From the NCBI RefSeq assembly GCF_030272615.1, contig NC_081406.1, forward strand, positions 243,407,218 to 243,471,217: a stretch of DNA of 64,000 nucleotides, read 5' to 3'. Each line of letters starts with the position of its first letter. Position 1 is the first letter of the stretch. This document shows, piece by piece, positions 24,701 through 36,747 of the stretch. The notes beneath the pieces were generated by a model. That model saw only the letters and a list, made by a program, of their open reading frames with translations, made no database searches and was not told the DNA's origin. Origin of the DNA: Cryptomeria japonica. Taxonomy: Eukaryota > Streptophyta > Pinopsida > Cupressales > Cupressaceae. The translations under genes were made by a program, and so were the position numbers.

Positions 24701-27690
24701 ACTCTGCCCTCTTGGCAACCATTAGCAATAAGTCAACCAAACTATGTTGAGCAATTGAGCACTTGAAAGTTATTGTACATCAATGCTAGTAAATGTTCAA
24801 AAACTATCCAAAACAAGAAAAAAAGGCTTCATCTTGGATGCTTAGATCATTGGTGCAAATTACATTTAAAAATATGCTAAGCAAAAATATCTATTTGAAA
24901 TTAGATATTGTGAGCATCAGTATATATGTATGCTTCCTTAAAAGAAGACCCATTCATAACATCAATATGACACAAATACATGAAATCAGAATTGATATTC
25001 ATGTTAAACTTATTAAAATAGTGCATTTTGTCATTGAACGTCGAGGTATCATTCATGTAAAATATCCCATGATACTGGGTACAGAAACCTACATGGCAAT
25101 AAGTTCTTGCATTGAACCACTAAACCTAGAATGAAACTTGCAGTTTTACATTCTCACAATACCCAATCTTAATGCTATAACAACTGAATGATATAGGTTG
25201 AAGGTTTTCTACTACAACAGGCTTACTAGTTCTTATTGTTTAACAATGTGAATAATGGTGTTGTTCATGGTCAATGTGAATTTGCCAAAGACTTGCCATT
25301 TACACAATAAAAACACCATTGGTGAAATGTCTTGTTGATATTGTTCATATGATATTTCTGTTATTTTTGGGAAATTTCTTTAAAGAATATGGGTTATAGA
25401 CACAAGACATGTGCAACTGCTAAGCACAAAAATGCACTACCTATGATAAAAGAGATGCCAAAATATTGACAAATTAAGAAAAACATGAACATAACAGTAA
25501 ATAGTTGTTTCTCATGCATCAAGATTCTCAGAGAAAAGTAAATAGTTGTTATTTTGATAGCACTTGAAATGTAATTTCCACTATTATTTTGCTTGTGAGA
25601 AAACACTACAGATTCATTTTACACATGCTGCTACTACTTTAAATTACATCAAATTGTATTGGTTTAGAGTGCAAATAACATCCAAATCATAAGCAACTAG
25701 ATAGGATTTAACCATGGCACATAATAAAGAAGATTTTCAAAACTTTCAAAGTGGGGGATAGCCCTAAACTTTGTTTCAACGACTCCATAATTTTAAGCAC
25801 AATATCAGGAGGTGCAAATCCCTATGATAGTAAAGGGATACCATCTAAAGCAAATACAGATCAACATAGAGAGGGAGACCATCTAAAGCAAACACATATC
25901 AGCCTGTCCATGCTCCTTATGATTTTTCTCTGATTTTGGCACCTCTGGAGGATGTAGTGCAATCTCCTCAAAAAAATAATAAGCCTAACACAGTTGTTTT
26001 TTCTGTGTCCATTTCTCTGGCCTCCTTGGATTTTTTCATAATAGTTGTAGTTGTGGAATCAAGATTGTGTGCAAGAAGGGATTGCCAAATATAGAATGTT
26101 GTTTAACTGTTTGTTAATAGTTGGTTGGAGATGAGAAAGCCAATGGTCAAATATTTTAAGGGCACTAAGACTGTAGGTTACCTTACTACATTGAGGGTTG
26201 GATATGAAACTTTTGGTCACCTTATTGTACTGTGGAGGAGTGAAAATGAGGCACCTTTCCACAGAGTGGGGTTGAATTGGTGACATTCTTTGAATCCCCA
26301 CTTTTAGTACTCAACAAACCCATGTAGCTCATATTTTATTCTTTATAATTTAAGGTTAAAAAATTCTCTATGTTGCAGTAGAAACTAAGCGCAATCAATT
26401 TGTGTTTAGTGGGAATTTGATGACTTGTACAGGAATGCAGGTCCGTGTTGAATAGCTGGTGCATCCAACATTATTTTATTTTATTGAAAACTAGTAAATA
26501 ATTGAATGATTCACACTACTTTTACAAAGATATCTTTGAAATTTGTGAACACATTTTTTTGTTTTTTTCATGACGTCTGAGAAAAAAACAACTTTTAGAG
26601 TTTTGTAAGGTTCAAAACAGTCATGACTTGATTTGTTTGCAAATATGATTCATTAAAATCTTTATATTGAGGGTTTCAATGTTATGCACTTGGAAAACAT
26701 TAAAAAGCACATTTAATTAGGTTGGAAGTTCCTAAGGCACACAATTTTGTCTGGTTTCTGGATTGCATGTTTTTAATTTAGCGTTTTCAGGGTTGTAAAA
26801 GGGGATGGAACTAGAAAAGTGTAGTTTAGAGATTAAGGAGTTGAATGAGAAAATATCACAACTTTCACATTTAAATGGCCTGATGACAATTATGGAGTAG
26901 TAAAGCAAAGCCTATTGTGGAAAACAAGCTTGGTAAGAGGAATTGCAATATTCATAATATTGCGGCTCCTTTAGGAAGTTTAAGTAAAAACATAGCCAAA
27001 ATGTTTTTCACCAATTTGTACAGCTGTGGAATTGTGAATAAATAGAAAAGAGAATTCAGAGTGAAGCAAATTTTTGGGAGGTATTAGATGAGCAACTATG
27101 ATTGAATCATTTGAGCTTTGTAAGAATGATGGCATATGCAAAGTACAAGAAGTAATAAGTTTATTAATTTTTGCCTATGGTCTACCCTAGAGGCTGAGTA
27201 AGTTGTGTCATGTTTACATGATGAGTGTTTGGATGAGATGGAAGAGCTTTCTAGGAAGATACTTGCACAAGGGTTCTCCCTACAATAAAAAACACAAACT
27301 CTTAAACATTCATAAAAGGATGAATAATCGACACGATTTTTGGCTTTTGGGTAAAGAACAATGTTTTTCTAATTAGTTCTAATTAGAATAGAGGCTAAAT
27401 TTTAGGTTTTTATTTAATTGTTTTTGGGTAGAGATTATAGTATTGATTATATACACTTTTCGTAGCAATCTAAATTAAGAAGAACAAAAGATTCAACTCA
27501 CCGTGACAGATAATGGGGAGGCATACATAACAATGGAAATGATTGTGCCTCCATCGTCTGGCACTATAGGCATGCAGTGCATAAATTGTAACTATAACTA
27601 CCATGACATAAGCAACCATCATTGCTATGGCTAACCGTATTATTTTCACCTGCAACATAAATTGAAGGAATCCATGTCAGAAAAATTACA
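24701..27690. other. Unassigned sequence between two PPR patches
   Basis: No domain is recognisable. A 113-codon plus frame at 24793-25134 (IHVKYPMILGTETYM and similar) has ordinary composition but no identifiable family. The region may be a decayed insertion that separated the two PPR patches, or the patches may be independent copies. Confidence 0.3.
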
Positions 27691-27739
27691 GCTATATATT
27701 TGGCTTCTTGTTGGAATCTAGTTAAGCATTAACACTGTT

Positions 27740-27911
27740 TACAAGACTTATGGCGTGTGTGTAGAATGGGTTGCTTGAGTAGGCGATGGAACTGTTTAAC
27801 AAAATGCTTGAGCAAAATACATTCTCCTGGACTGCAATGATTACAGGTTATGCACATAATGGGCAACTTGGGGAGGTAGAGGAGTTGTTTCACAAAATGC
27901 ACAAAGTGTAA
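27740..27911 (+). pseudogene. PPR protein pseudogene fragment
   Basis: The plus strand at about 27784-27911 reads MELFNKMLEQNTFSWTAMIT followed by GYAHNGQLGEVEELFHKMH, a textbook plant PPR repeat (LFNKMP..N..SW.AMI.GYA.NG). Just upstream, RMGCLSR in another frame matches the end of the preceding repeat, so a frameshift lies near 27780. The patch ends in a stop soon after HKV. It probably derives from the same kind of gene as 24155-24700. Confidence 0.75.
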
Positions 27912-29235
27912 AGTAGATTCCCCCCTAAAAAAATCGGTATCCTTTGAACCAGACACCAAAAGGCTGCCTATTGCATCTGATTGTAAAATAAATAAAAACA
28001 ATAAACAAGAACAAGCTGGTGCAAATCCTAGCCTACATACAAAATGAGATGTAGGAAAAAAAGAACTCATAAGACAAGAACCTCCCATCAACATGCTTGT
28101 AGAACCTTGCAAATGTGATTTCTTTTACCCCTATACTTTTTTTTATTACAACTTTCGCTTGAATCCATGCTCTGTAGTCTACGTCGGCTGTCCAGCTCTG
28201 AACATCATACAAAACAAATCATTTGATTCATGCCAGCTGTTCATTTCAACCCATAGACTTTGCTGATCACTATATCTGAACCCTGCAAGTCCTGTTTTAG
28301 TGGCCCTCTCATTGAAAATTGTGCGTTCTCTTGTCTCAATTATCCGGCTCCTTCTACAAACCTCCTACAAAGCTAATCATAGGCAGTTGAAATGCCTTCA
28401 AATTCTAGAATGCCTCTTCATCCTCCAACGAGACCATACCAAAACATCTATATGACAGATAGCTACTTAAATTTGATCAAATTTATGTAAGAAACATTGT
28501 ATTAAAGTTTATCGAAGGGAATATGATGTAATGCTATTGGCTATGCAAAAAAATAATAATCACAGTTTAAAACAAACCCTCGTCCTATTTTGGCGGCCCT
28601 GTCTTCAAAAATGGTGTGTTCGGTCATCTTGCAAATTGAGATCTTTTGTTTTTGTTGCCTTCCTCTGCATTCGGGAGTTCTCTTGCATTGGGGTGTGCAC
28701 TGCCTCTACCTCTGCCATCTCTAGAATGCCAACACTCCAGCCCTGCAGGCAACAGTTAAAGCCTGTCTCGTTTCATGCGAAGGTAACCATATCGCTCAAA
28801 TAATTTCATCCAATGAGAAGACATAAATTAATTATTTCATTAAGGTATTTTTATTAAAAATTGTTTAATTTAAACAATTTAAACATTGCAAAATAGGGAA
28901 CTGCACTTCATGAAATTTTTGGTATGGAATGTCATTGGCTGTGGGAACTTAAAACTATTCATAAGTTAAAGATAACCCTCGACAATAGTTCCTTGAAAGG
29001 CAGGAACTGATAAAAACATGCCATACTTGACTATCAAATATTAAAATAGTGGCTAAGGATTTAGAGTTGTAGTCAATCATTTATAGATCCTTGTCAATCT
29101 GTGACTTGTTCTTATTAAATTGTTTTAAACTTCATTTATTAAATTTAGTTTTAAACTTTCATTTATCCTCATAAGTATAAAACTAATACTAATTCTCATA
29201 CATATAACCATCATATATTTAGGGCATGGTTTACA
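27912..29235. other. Unassigned; contains two similar segments
   Basis: Segments near 28280-28430 and 28570-28740 share blocks such as 'tcctgttttagtggccctc'/'tcctattttggcggccctg', 'tgtgcgttctc'/'tgtgttcggtc' and 'ctctagaatgcc'. They look like diverged copies of one unit. The 90-codon frame at 28531-28803 lies in one of them and is not convincing as a gene. The remainder is AT-rich. Confidence 0.3.
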
Positions 29236-29239
29236 TCGG

Positions 29240-29690
29240 CCTAATACTCAAACTTTGCACAACAATATAATATATTATTTTATTAAATTTTCATCAACCT
29301 ATTAATTTTTAAATTGTAGTATAACATATTATTTTTCTTGCTTTTTATCAATCTATTACTTAATTTTTACACAATAATATTACATATTATTTGGCCTCAT
29401 TTTTATTATTCTATTCTTTAATTTTTGCATAGTAGTATAACATGTTATTTGAACTAATTTGTATCAACCTATTACTTAATTTTTGCTCAATAGTATAACA
29501 TGTTATTTGGCTCTAATTTTATCAACTTATTACTTAATTTTTTCATAGTAGTATAGCATATTATTTGGCCTAATTTTTATCAACCTATTTCTTAATTTTT
29601 ACATAGCTATAGAATATATTATTTGACTTTATTTTTATTAGCCAATTACTTAATTTTTTAATAGCAATATAACATATCTTAAGATCATAT
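29240..29690. repeat. 58-bp tandem repeat, about 7.5 degenerate copies
   Basis: A unit containing 'caacctattacttaattttt' and 'agtataacatgttatttgg' recurs. The 'cat(g/a)ttattt' word falls at 29441, 29499 and 29557, giving a period of 58. Copies toward the left and right edges are more diverged. It lies just outside the left end of element 3. Confidence 0.75.
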
Positions 29691-29817
29691 TTTAATTTCA
29701 CCCAACACTTCCTATATTGCTATAGGGTGTTGTTTGTTTGGATATTGATATGACATTTTTAGCGAATCCATACATATATTTTTACTTGTGATACATTTGT
29801 ATGACATATGAATCAAC

Positions 29818-30393
29818 TATTAGGGTTTAGGTAGACCAAAACAATAAATAATATTAAATATAGTGTAGAATAAAAGAGACAAAAATAACAATCCACAATA
29901 ACACATAGATTTAATGTGGTTTACCCAAGTAGGCTACATCCATAGAGAAATTATCATCCACTTTCTTTTTATTAACCAATGAAGAGAAAATTACAATCTA
30001 ATAATTTTTCGTGCATTACATAACCACTTATTTATCAATCCCTTTTTGGCGATTTACAAAGGTTGGTTTATGTACCAAAATAATAGTTGACTCTTTTAAT
30101 TTATTATGGGATTTTTTTTGTTTGAGGGTGCTTCCCTTGAGCCCTTGACTGGGACACTACCCCCAACAACCCCCATTGAGGGTGTTGCCCCTAGCAGCCC
30201 CCATTAGGGTTGTTGCCCCCAAACCCCTATTGTGGGTTCCACCCTTGGACCCCATTGGGGATCATGCCCCTAAGCCCTGCAAGAGGGGTTTTCCCCCCTC
30301 TCATTCTTTTGCTAATTGATTTGTGAAAAAAATTGGTTGACAAAGTAACCAAAAATTAAGCCTGACAACATGATAAGTTGCCACATACCTACA
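29818..30393 (-). repeat. Element 3 3' LTR
   Basis: 576 bases, collinear with 47825-47909 plus 48977-49384. On the plus strand it starts TATTAGGG (the other copy has TGTTAGGG) and ends CTACA. It shares 'aaaaataacaatccacaataac', 'ccactttctttttatta' and 'ccacatacc'. An internal C-rich region (30130-30300) holds several 'ttgcccc...accccatt' units, more than in the other LTR. Confidence 0.85.
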
Positions 30394-30408
30394 ATCTCCC
30401 ACTTGGAG
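30394..30408 (-). other. Element 3 polypurine tract
   Basis: On the minus strand this reads CCAAGTGGGAGAT directly before the 3' LTR (TGTAGG...), a form common in plant copia elements. It fixes both the orientation and the LTR boundary. Confidence 0.8.
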
Positions 30409-30524
30409 ACTACTTTGTAGCAACATTTCTACACTTGTAGCTCCCATTAGATTGACAAATATGGACTAGGCTTGTTTCTCATTTCTATTATTATCATGCT
30501 TGAAGTCCAACATAAATTGAGAAG

Positions 30525-30605
30525 TCTTGGGGTAATTAGGTGACTCCACAACACCCCTAAGATCCTTGAAAGACCAAAATAACTTCCACAAGAGAGAATG
30601 GAACG
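30525..30605 (-). repeat. Element 5 3' LTR (left)
   Basis: About 80 bases starting TCTTGGGG, where the partner has TGTTGGAG, so the terminal TG is mutated. The right boundary is less clear because no polypurine tract is obvious beside it. Confidence 0.6.
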
Positions 30606-31607
30606 AAAAGAATCTATGTTAAGTTAATATAATTATTTTGTATTTTGGATAAATAATGAAGAAAAAAGGTGATGCCATTTAAGGGAAAGAACTATATTTT
30701 AGTACACACAAAGTTTCAAATTTATTTTAAAAAATAGCAAAAAATATATCCATGCACTAAAGTTTCAAGTTAACAATACATACATAAAAATTAAAGAAAA
30801 AAAGATAAAATTTACTATATAGTGTGTGACAGTCCATGTAACTTCAATTTCAACATTTTATTAACAACTAAATTTTAGTGTTTATTTTATAAAAAATTAT
30901 ATTCAATTTTTTTTTAATTTTTTTTTTTAAAGTTACAAACATAAAATACACTAAAATATATATATTCAAAACATATATGCCACTTTTTATTGATTCACTT
31001 AAAAATTTGAATCAATGTTGGCTATTTTCTTTGTAAAAAATATATATTTTATTAGTTTACATCATTTCAAAATCCAAAACATATATGTCACTTTTTATTG
31101 ATTCAATTAAAAAGTTGAATCAACATTGGCCATTTTATTTGTAAAAGTGTTACACATTTTTTAACTTTAACCTTGATACAAACATTAAATGCATGACACA
31201 AATATTAAATGTTAAGTGACCAAAAGTAAATAATGAGACATGAACCCATTATAGGAACTTCTATAATGTTACCTAGGACAACTAACTTAGAACCAAAATA
31301 ATGTTAAGATGTGAATAGGTTCCAACTAAGAAATAGATAGGTAATAATCATATTCACACTAACACCTCTCCATTAAGTGCAACTTAGGGAGAAGAAAATA
31401 ATGCAATATGAGCAATATGCAATATGGGTCTCGACAAATAGGCCATGTTAGGTACTCATGTACAATGCAAATGTAATGTCATCTCTCACAAACGAAAAAA
31501 AAGGAGAAAACCCATGAGGACAAAACTCCTCTCCAAAAGAGAGAAAATAAATAAACAAGATGGTACATAGAGGACTCAATGATACCCCCAAGGACTACAT
31601 ATATCAT
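30606..31607 (-). other. Element 5 interior, distal part (noncoding)
   Basis: AT-rich, with long A and T runs. Two diverged copies of a 'ccactttttattgattca' block occur near 30980 and 31090. A purine-rich stretch around 31495-31560 contains 'ggagaaaaccca' and 'aaaagagagaaaata'. No coding frame is recognisable. Confidence 0.5.
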
Positions 31608-32803
31608 TGTAGCATCGTAAATTGTAACCTTGTACAATTCACACCTCATTTTTGTGCCCCTACTTTAGTGTGTCCCATCCTAGTTCTCCCCTAGGTTCGT
31701 TTTGGTTCCTTTTACCTCAAAATTGATGTCACCCGGTTGCATGGTTGAGTGGACCCCATCTGGGTACCGTGCTCTCCTAAACCCAACCTTGTTTGCCTTG
31801 TTTTGGGAGGACAAGTGCTCTTGGAGTGCCCCTGTTTCCCTTAAACAAGCCCTAATTCAAATAGGTCAGGACACTTTCTCTCCCTGATGAGTTTTGGTCC
31901 TCGTGGCTCAATTTGATCATTGGAGGTTGGCCTAATTGGTAAATTACTTAAGGAACCCTATATAAAGACATCCTATCAATTCATTTTAGATCTAAGGCCC
32001 TAAGAGGAATTCCTAGCATAATTGAGATCATTGCAAGCATCCATCATTCAACATTCTCAAGCATTCAAGGAAGCATTTCATCCCATCATATTCTTCAAGC
32101 ATCATGGATAAAATCACATCAAATTTTATGCAAGCATATGTCTATGTTTGAGTCTCCTATGTATTGTCATGTTATTGCATCAACATTTGTGATCACATCT
32201 AGAGAGCTTTGCATCATCAATCTTCAATCAATCATTATAGATTTTAGGTATTATGATACCACATTTACTTTAGTATTACAATTTCAATTCAATTTAAGGT
32301 TAATTCCTAAACCAAGGTTTGACCTAAGGCAAACCCCCATCAACAACCCTATTTATTTCTTTTTGTATGTAGGGAATTGTCTCAATAGAATTGAGCAAGG
32401 AATCTAATAGAGTAGAAACTGATAATCAAACTCAAATTTTGAAGGTGCAAAAAGCAGAGGACCAGGATGATCAGCTCCCCTCGGTCCCAAAAATTTATGG
32501 CGATCTTCTAACATCGAATTCTGTGCGTCATCCTAATCTAAAAATCATCAAGGTTGTCTGCCCTTGATATTTGGAGGACCAAGGCAACCTGCTCCCCTTG
32601 ATCTTGACAATTCTACCCGAACTTTTTGTCATAGGTTTTGATCTACTTTCCCTCTTCAGATCTAAGTTTATAGCTCTACATGATATCTTGAACATTCTAT
32701 TACTGTTATTTTTATGTCGATTTTGCATTGTTTTTCCTAGATCTAGCATTGCAATTCAGCCCTAATTAAAATTTAGTTTCAACTCAAAAAATGAGAATTA
32801 ATT
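31608..32803 (+). repeat. Element 4 5' LTR, 3' end missing
   Basis: It matches 34013 onward from 'tgtagcatcgtaaattgtaac' until 'agaattaatt' near 32803. The last 130 or so bases of the LTR and any primer site are absent, as if removed by a deletion running into the interior. Confidence 0.85.
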
Positions 32804-32825
32804 CACAGCCTCCTTGTAACATATG

Positions 32826-33100
32826 TTAAATTCAAGTTGCGGATTTTATTTCATAATGCCTTGCTTGGTTATCCTTTTTAAATTAAAGTTGTAAATTTCC
32901 TTGCACAATGGCTCTCTTAGTTATCCTTTTTCAATTCAAGTTGTGGATTTCCTTGCATAATTCCTTGTTTGGTTATCCTTTATCAATTCAAGTTGCGGAT
33001 TTCCTTGCATAATGCCTTGCTTGGTTATCCTTTTTCAATTCAAGTTGTGGATTTCCTTGCATAATTCCTTTCTTGGTTATCCTTTTTGTGGATTTCCTTA
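32826..33100. repeat. 52-bp tandem repeat in element 4 interior
   Basis: About five copies of a unit containing 'aattcaagttgtggatttcc' and 'cttgcttggttatcc', repeating roughly every 52 bases (starts near 32830, 32881, 32933, 32985 and 33037). The last copy is shortened. Confidence 0.75.
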
Positions 33101-33269
33101 CATGATTTCTTGCTAGGTTATTCTAATTGCATGTCTTAGATAGGTTGTTGCATGCTCAAAATTATACCAAAGTCTTAGACGAGATGCTTAACTCTTGAAA
33201 CCAAACAACGAAGTATATAGAAGGATGTCAAATCATTCTCTTTTTCAACTTCTTTGAGGTAGGTTGAAT

Positions 33270-33545
33270 AGGATGATACAACTTGCTAGACCTTTCAACC
33301 CTCCTTGTGCTACATTTTCGGATGAGTGGAACTAGCATAACACAACTTGCTAGACTATTCTGACTCTTCCTTCCCACATGGATCACACAACATCACACCA
33401 CATTACACAACTTGTTGTCCCTTAAGAATTCATGTTTTCGTGGATCACCTAGCATAACATGGCTTGCTGTCCCATGGAGTCCATGTTCCCTCTTGGTTTC
33501 TCTCATGGATCACCTAGCATAACACAACTTGCTAGCTCGTGGATC
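33270..33545. repeat. Irregular repeats of CTAGCATAACACAACTTGCT
   Basis: The phrase 'agcataacacaacttgctag' or a near variant appears at least four times with uneven spacing. The full version (CTAGCA...TTGCTAG) has inverted ends and could form a small hairpin. Noncoding. Confidence 0.6.
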
Positions 33546-33997
33546 CATGCTTTCTCCTTTCTTTTCCCCATGAGCTCTTAGCTTTGTTAGTTGTTGGGTC
33601 ATGGTTCATCTTGCAATGCATGCTCTTTCTCTTTCCATGTGACCACTTGTGTTCTTGTAATAACATTATGAGAATGAGATTAGTGGCTGAGACATTTTGA
33701 TTATTGAGGCTGCTTCAGCTAGTGGGCTTGGAGCCTTTCTTTTTAGTACTAACCTCTCTTGTTGTGTGTCTTTTGTCGTTGATTGTCTTTATGTTTGGCT
33801 TTTTTGTTTTTTTTCTAAGTGTTTTGTCTACCCTTTCATGTGGTTGTATGAGTTAAGATCCTAAGATTGGGGGCTTCTTTCCTCGACATTAGTGATGTCT
33901 TATCTCTTTGTGATCTCGCTCCTAGTTGCTTCTCTCTCTCTCTCTTCCTCGTCTTTCTACTTTACAGCGAGTATTTGCATAGGATCATGCTCCCGAT

Positions 33998-34012
33998 AAA
34001 GTGAGGGCTAAA
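33998..34012 (+). other. Element 4 polypurine tract
   Basis: AAAGTGAGGGCTAAA lies directly before the 3' LTR, the position and composition of a plus-strand primer. Confidence 0.65.
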
Positions 34013-35364
34013 TGTAGCATCATAAATTATAACCTTGTACAATTCCCACCTCATTTTTGTGCCCCTACTTTAGTGTGTCCCATCCTAGTTCTCCCCTAGG
34101 TCCATTTTGGCCCTTTTACCTCAAAATTGATGTCACTTGGCTGCATGGCTAAGTGGACCCCATCCTAGGACCATTCCCTCCTAAATCCAACTTTATTTTC
34201 CCTATTTTGGGAGGAAATGGGTGCTTGGGGTACTCCTATTTAGACCAGGGTTCCCTGGGCACCATGGTCCCTCTTAAACAGGCCCCACTTCAAATATGTT
34301 GGGGCACTTCCCTCCCCAATGAGTTTTGGTACCCATAGCTCAATTCGACCTTTGGAGGTTGGCCTAATCAGTAAATTACCTAGGTAACCCTATATAAAGA
34401 CAACCTTTCAATTCATTTTAGATCTAAGACTCTAAGAGGCATTCTTATCATAATTATGATCATTACAAGCATCCATGATCCATCATTCTTAAGCATTTAA
34501 AGAATCATTTCATCCCATCATATTCTTCAAGCATCATGGAGAAAATCACATCAAATTTAATGTAAGCATATGTTTGTGTATGATCCCTCTATGTATTGTC
34601 ATGCCATTGCATCAACATTTGTGATCACATCTAGAGACCATTGCATCATCAATCTTCGATCAACCATTGTAAATCTAAGGTATTATGATACAACATTTAC
34701 TTCAGTATTACAATTCCAAATCAATTCAAGTTTAATTCCTAAACTAGGGTTTGAATTAAGAAGAAATCCCATCAACAACCCTATTTCTTTCTTTTTGTGT
34801 GCAGGGAATTATCTTAGGAGTTACGAGCGAGGAATCCAACAGAGTAGATGATGACAATTAGACTTAGCTTTTGAAGCCACGGAAATTAGAGGACCAAGAT
34901 AACTGGCTCCCCTCGGTCTCCAAATTTTTTGAGGATCTTCTAACAATAGATTTTGTGTGTCATCTTGATCCAAAAAATATCAAGTTTGTCTGCCCCCAAT
35001 ATTTAGAGAACCATGGCAACCTGGTCCTCCCAGTCCCAACAATTATGCCCAAACTTTTTATCACATATTCTGATCTATTTTCCCTCCTTAGATCTAGGTT
35101 TACAATTCTACATGATATCTAGATCATTCTATTACTATTATTTTATGTCAATTTCCCATTGTTTGTACTAGAGCTAGCATTGTAGTTCAACCCTAATTCA
35201 AATTTAGTTTCAACTCAAACAAGGAGGATTAATTTGATCTATATTCAACCATTTTAGGATTGGATCAATTAAATTCAATTTTCTCCTTAATGTAAGGTTG
35301 GTCCAAAGTAAAATTAGTGGCTTTATCAATCCAAGTGGTGAAGCCCTAATTTCACTGCCTTACA
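34013..35364 (+). repeat. Element 4 3' LTR
   Basis: 1352 bases, TGTAGCATC...CTGCCTTACA, followed by the ATCAT target duplication. It includes 'cccaccctcatttttgtgcccc'-like text near its start and the 'catttgtgatcacatctaga' block that is also present in the fragments at 1700-2486 and 20538-21273. Confidence 0.9.
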
Positions 35365-35369
35365 ATCAT

Positions 35370-36734
35370 GTATATACAATCAAGTATCCCCCATAGGAAG
35401 GAACATGAGAGACTACGTGGCCCCCCATAATGAACAATGTCTTGTAGAAATGATGAGTGCTTTACCCACAAACAACATTTCTCCCCTTGGGAGGAAGATA
35501 ACCCAAGTACAAATGCATGAAATCTTCCCATTATGGATAGGAATTGGTAGCAAGTAGAATCCAAATGTATGATGATGAATCACGATGTCTCTAAAATTTT
35601 CTCATGTGTCATTGAGTCCTTGGATGATGAAGATACCACAAACCAATTAGGTACATACCCAATCACAATAGAAGGTGACAAACAAGGAACCAATGAAAAC
35701 TGATTGTGAACAAGCTCCAAAGACAAAGATGAAGTGACAACAGTTCTACCGTGACTGTCATCAAATAGGAGAGATAAACCTTCAAATGTGTCCTCCAAAT
35801 CTAAAATGTGAGACTCCACAAACAATGAAGCAATGTCTATCAAATAGGAATCCTAATCAAGAATACAAATAGGTACCTTTTATAATGAGTTACTAGTAAT
35901 ACATAATGAATCACCAACGAAATATGAATGTGTGATAGAAAATGAAGGAGGCAATATGAAACAAGATCATTTGGGAATGGAGGAACGCATGACTATAAAA
36001 AAATATGGCCTAAACTATATGTGGGCACTAGATATTGCTAAACTTGGAATAGATATCATAGAGGAAGCTCTTATGGATACTACAACCAACCAACACTATG
36101 ATGTGAGCATTTATATTTTCTCAAAGTGATTGCTTCCATTTGGTTTTTGGTTTAGGAATGAGTCCATGAAGATGGGGCAAGAGATTAAGCCACCTACATG
36201 TGTTATAATTCCCTTTTCCCATGACACATAATTGTCCTTAGTCAAAGTGATAACAAAAGGATGTGTTGTATAACCCATGAATAAATCAATGATATACTTC
36301 TAAAACTAAAAATAAAGATCAACAACATGAAAATAGCTAAAATGATGTAACTAGATCAAAGAAGCACCTCCTTAGCTGTCAAGAAAACCAAGTAATCCAC
36401 TAGTATGCAAAAAATACAAATCTAAATCACACATTTACCTAGGATGGAATCTAGAAAAATTGCATGGATGGATTTGTAGAGCCCCTCAATACCTTTCCAA
36501 CACCATGAGAATTGTGAAAATCAGAGATTGTGGCAAAAGGTTATTAGCTCAGGGGCCAAAAAAGAAGATTTGGCTTCTACCAGCAAAAGCTTGCTCAAAC
36601 AATTTTTTTTTGAGAATACCCGTATCCCTACAAATTTGACAGAATTAGATTTTCTTTGATATCCGATTTGCAAAAAATGACCTCGTTATAAGAAAATTGC
36701 ACTAGTTTGAAAAAAGGCCCATATTAGGCACTTT
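35370..36734 (-). other. Element 5 interior, proximal part (noncoding)
   Basis: Continues element 5 from the point where element 4 interrupted it. The minus frame at 35580-35843 (LVHNQFSLVPCLSPSIVIGYV) and the plus frame at 35932-36129 are the longest, but neither shows a retroelement motif. The part next to the primer site (36480-36734) looks like a leader region. Confidence 0.45.
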
Positions 36735-36747
36735 GGCTCTAACACTA

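Larger units (their letters stand above)
31608..35364 (+). mobile_element. Element 4: noncoding LTR retroelement nested in element 5
   Basis: The direct repeats 31608-32803 and 34013-35364 both start TGTAGCATC. The right one ends TTACA. The exact 5-base target duplication ATCAT flanks the element (31603-31607 and 35365-35369). The interior of about 1.2 kb is noncoding and made of tandem repeats, and a polypurine tract precedes the right LTR. Missing gag-pol and the internal loss next to the left LTR make this a nonautonomous or internally deleted element. The LTR style and the 'agtgagggctaaa' tract suggest a gypsy-type origin (inference). Confidence 0.88.

Noticed and set aside
27729-28112. 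127-codon minus-strand frame as a Cys-rich protein
   Set aside because: Half of it is antisense to the PPR fragment at 27784-27911, and the rest has no recognisable motif.
29818-30393. Element 3's left LTR as a separate solo LTR
   Set aside because: It is followed by a polypurine tract and element 3 sequence, and its outer flank nearly matches the flank of the right LTR.
32800-33110. CRISPR-like array in element 4
   Set aside because: The units are contiguous 52-bp tandem repeats without unique spacers, in a eukaryotic retroelement.
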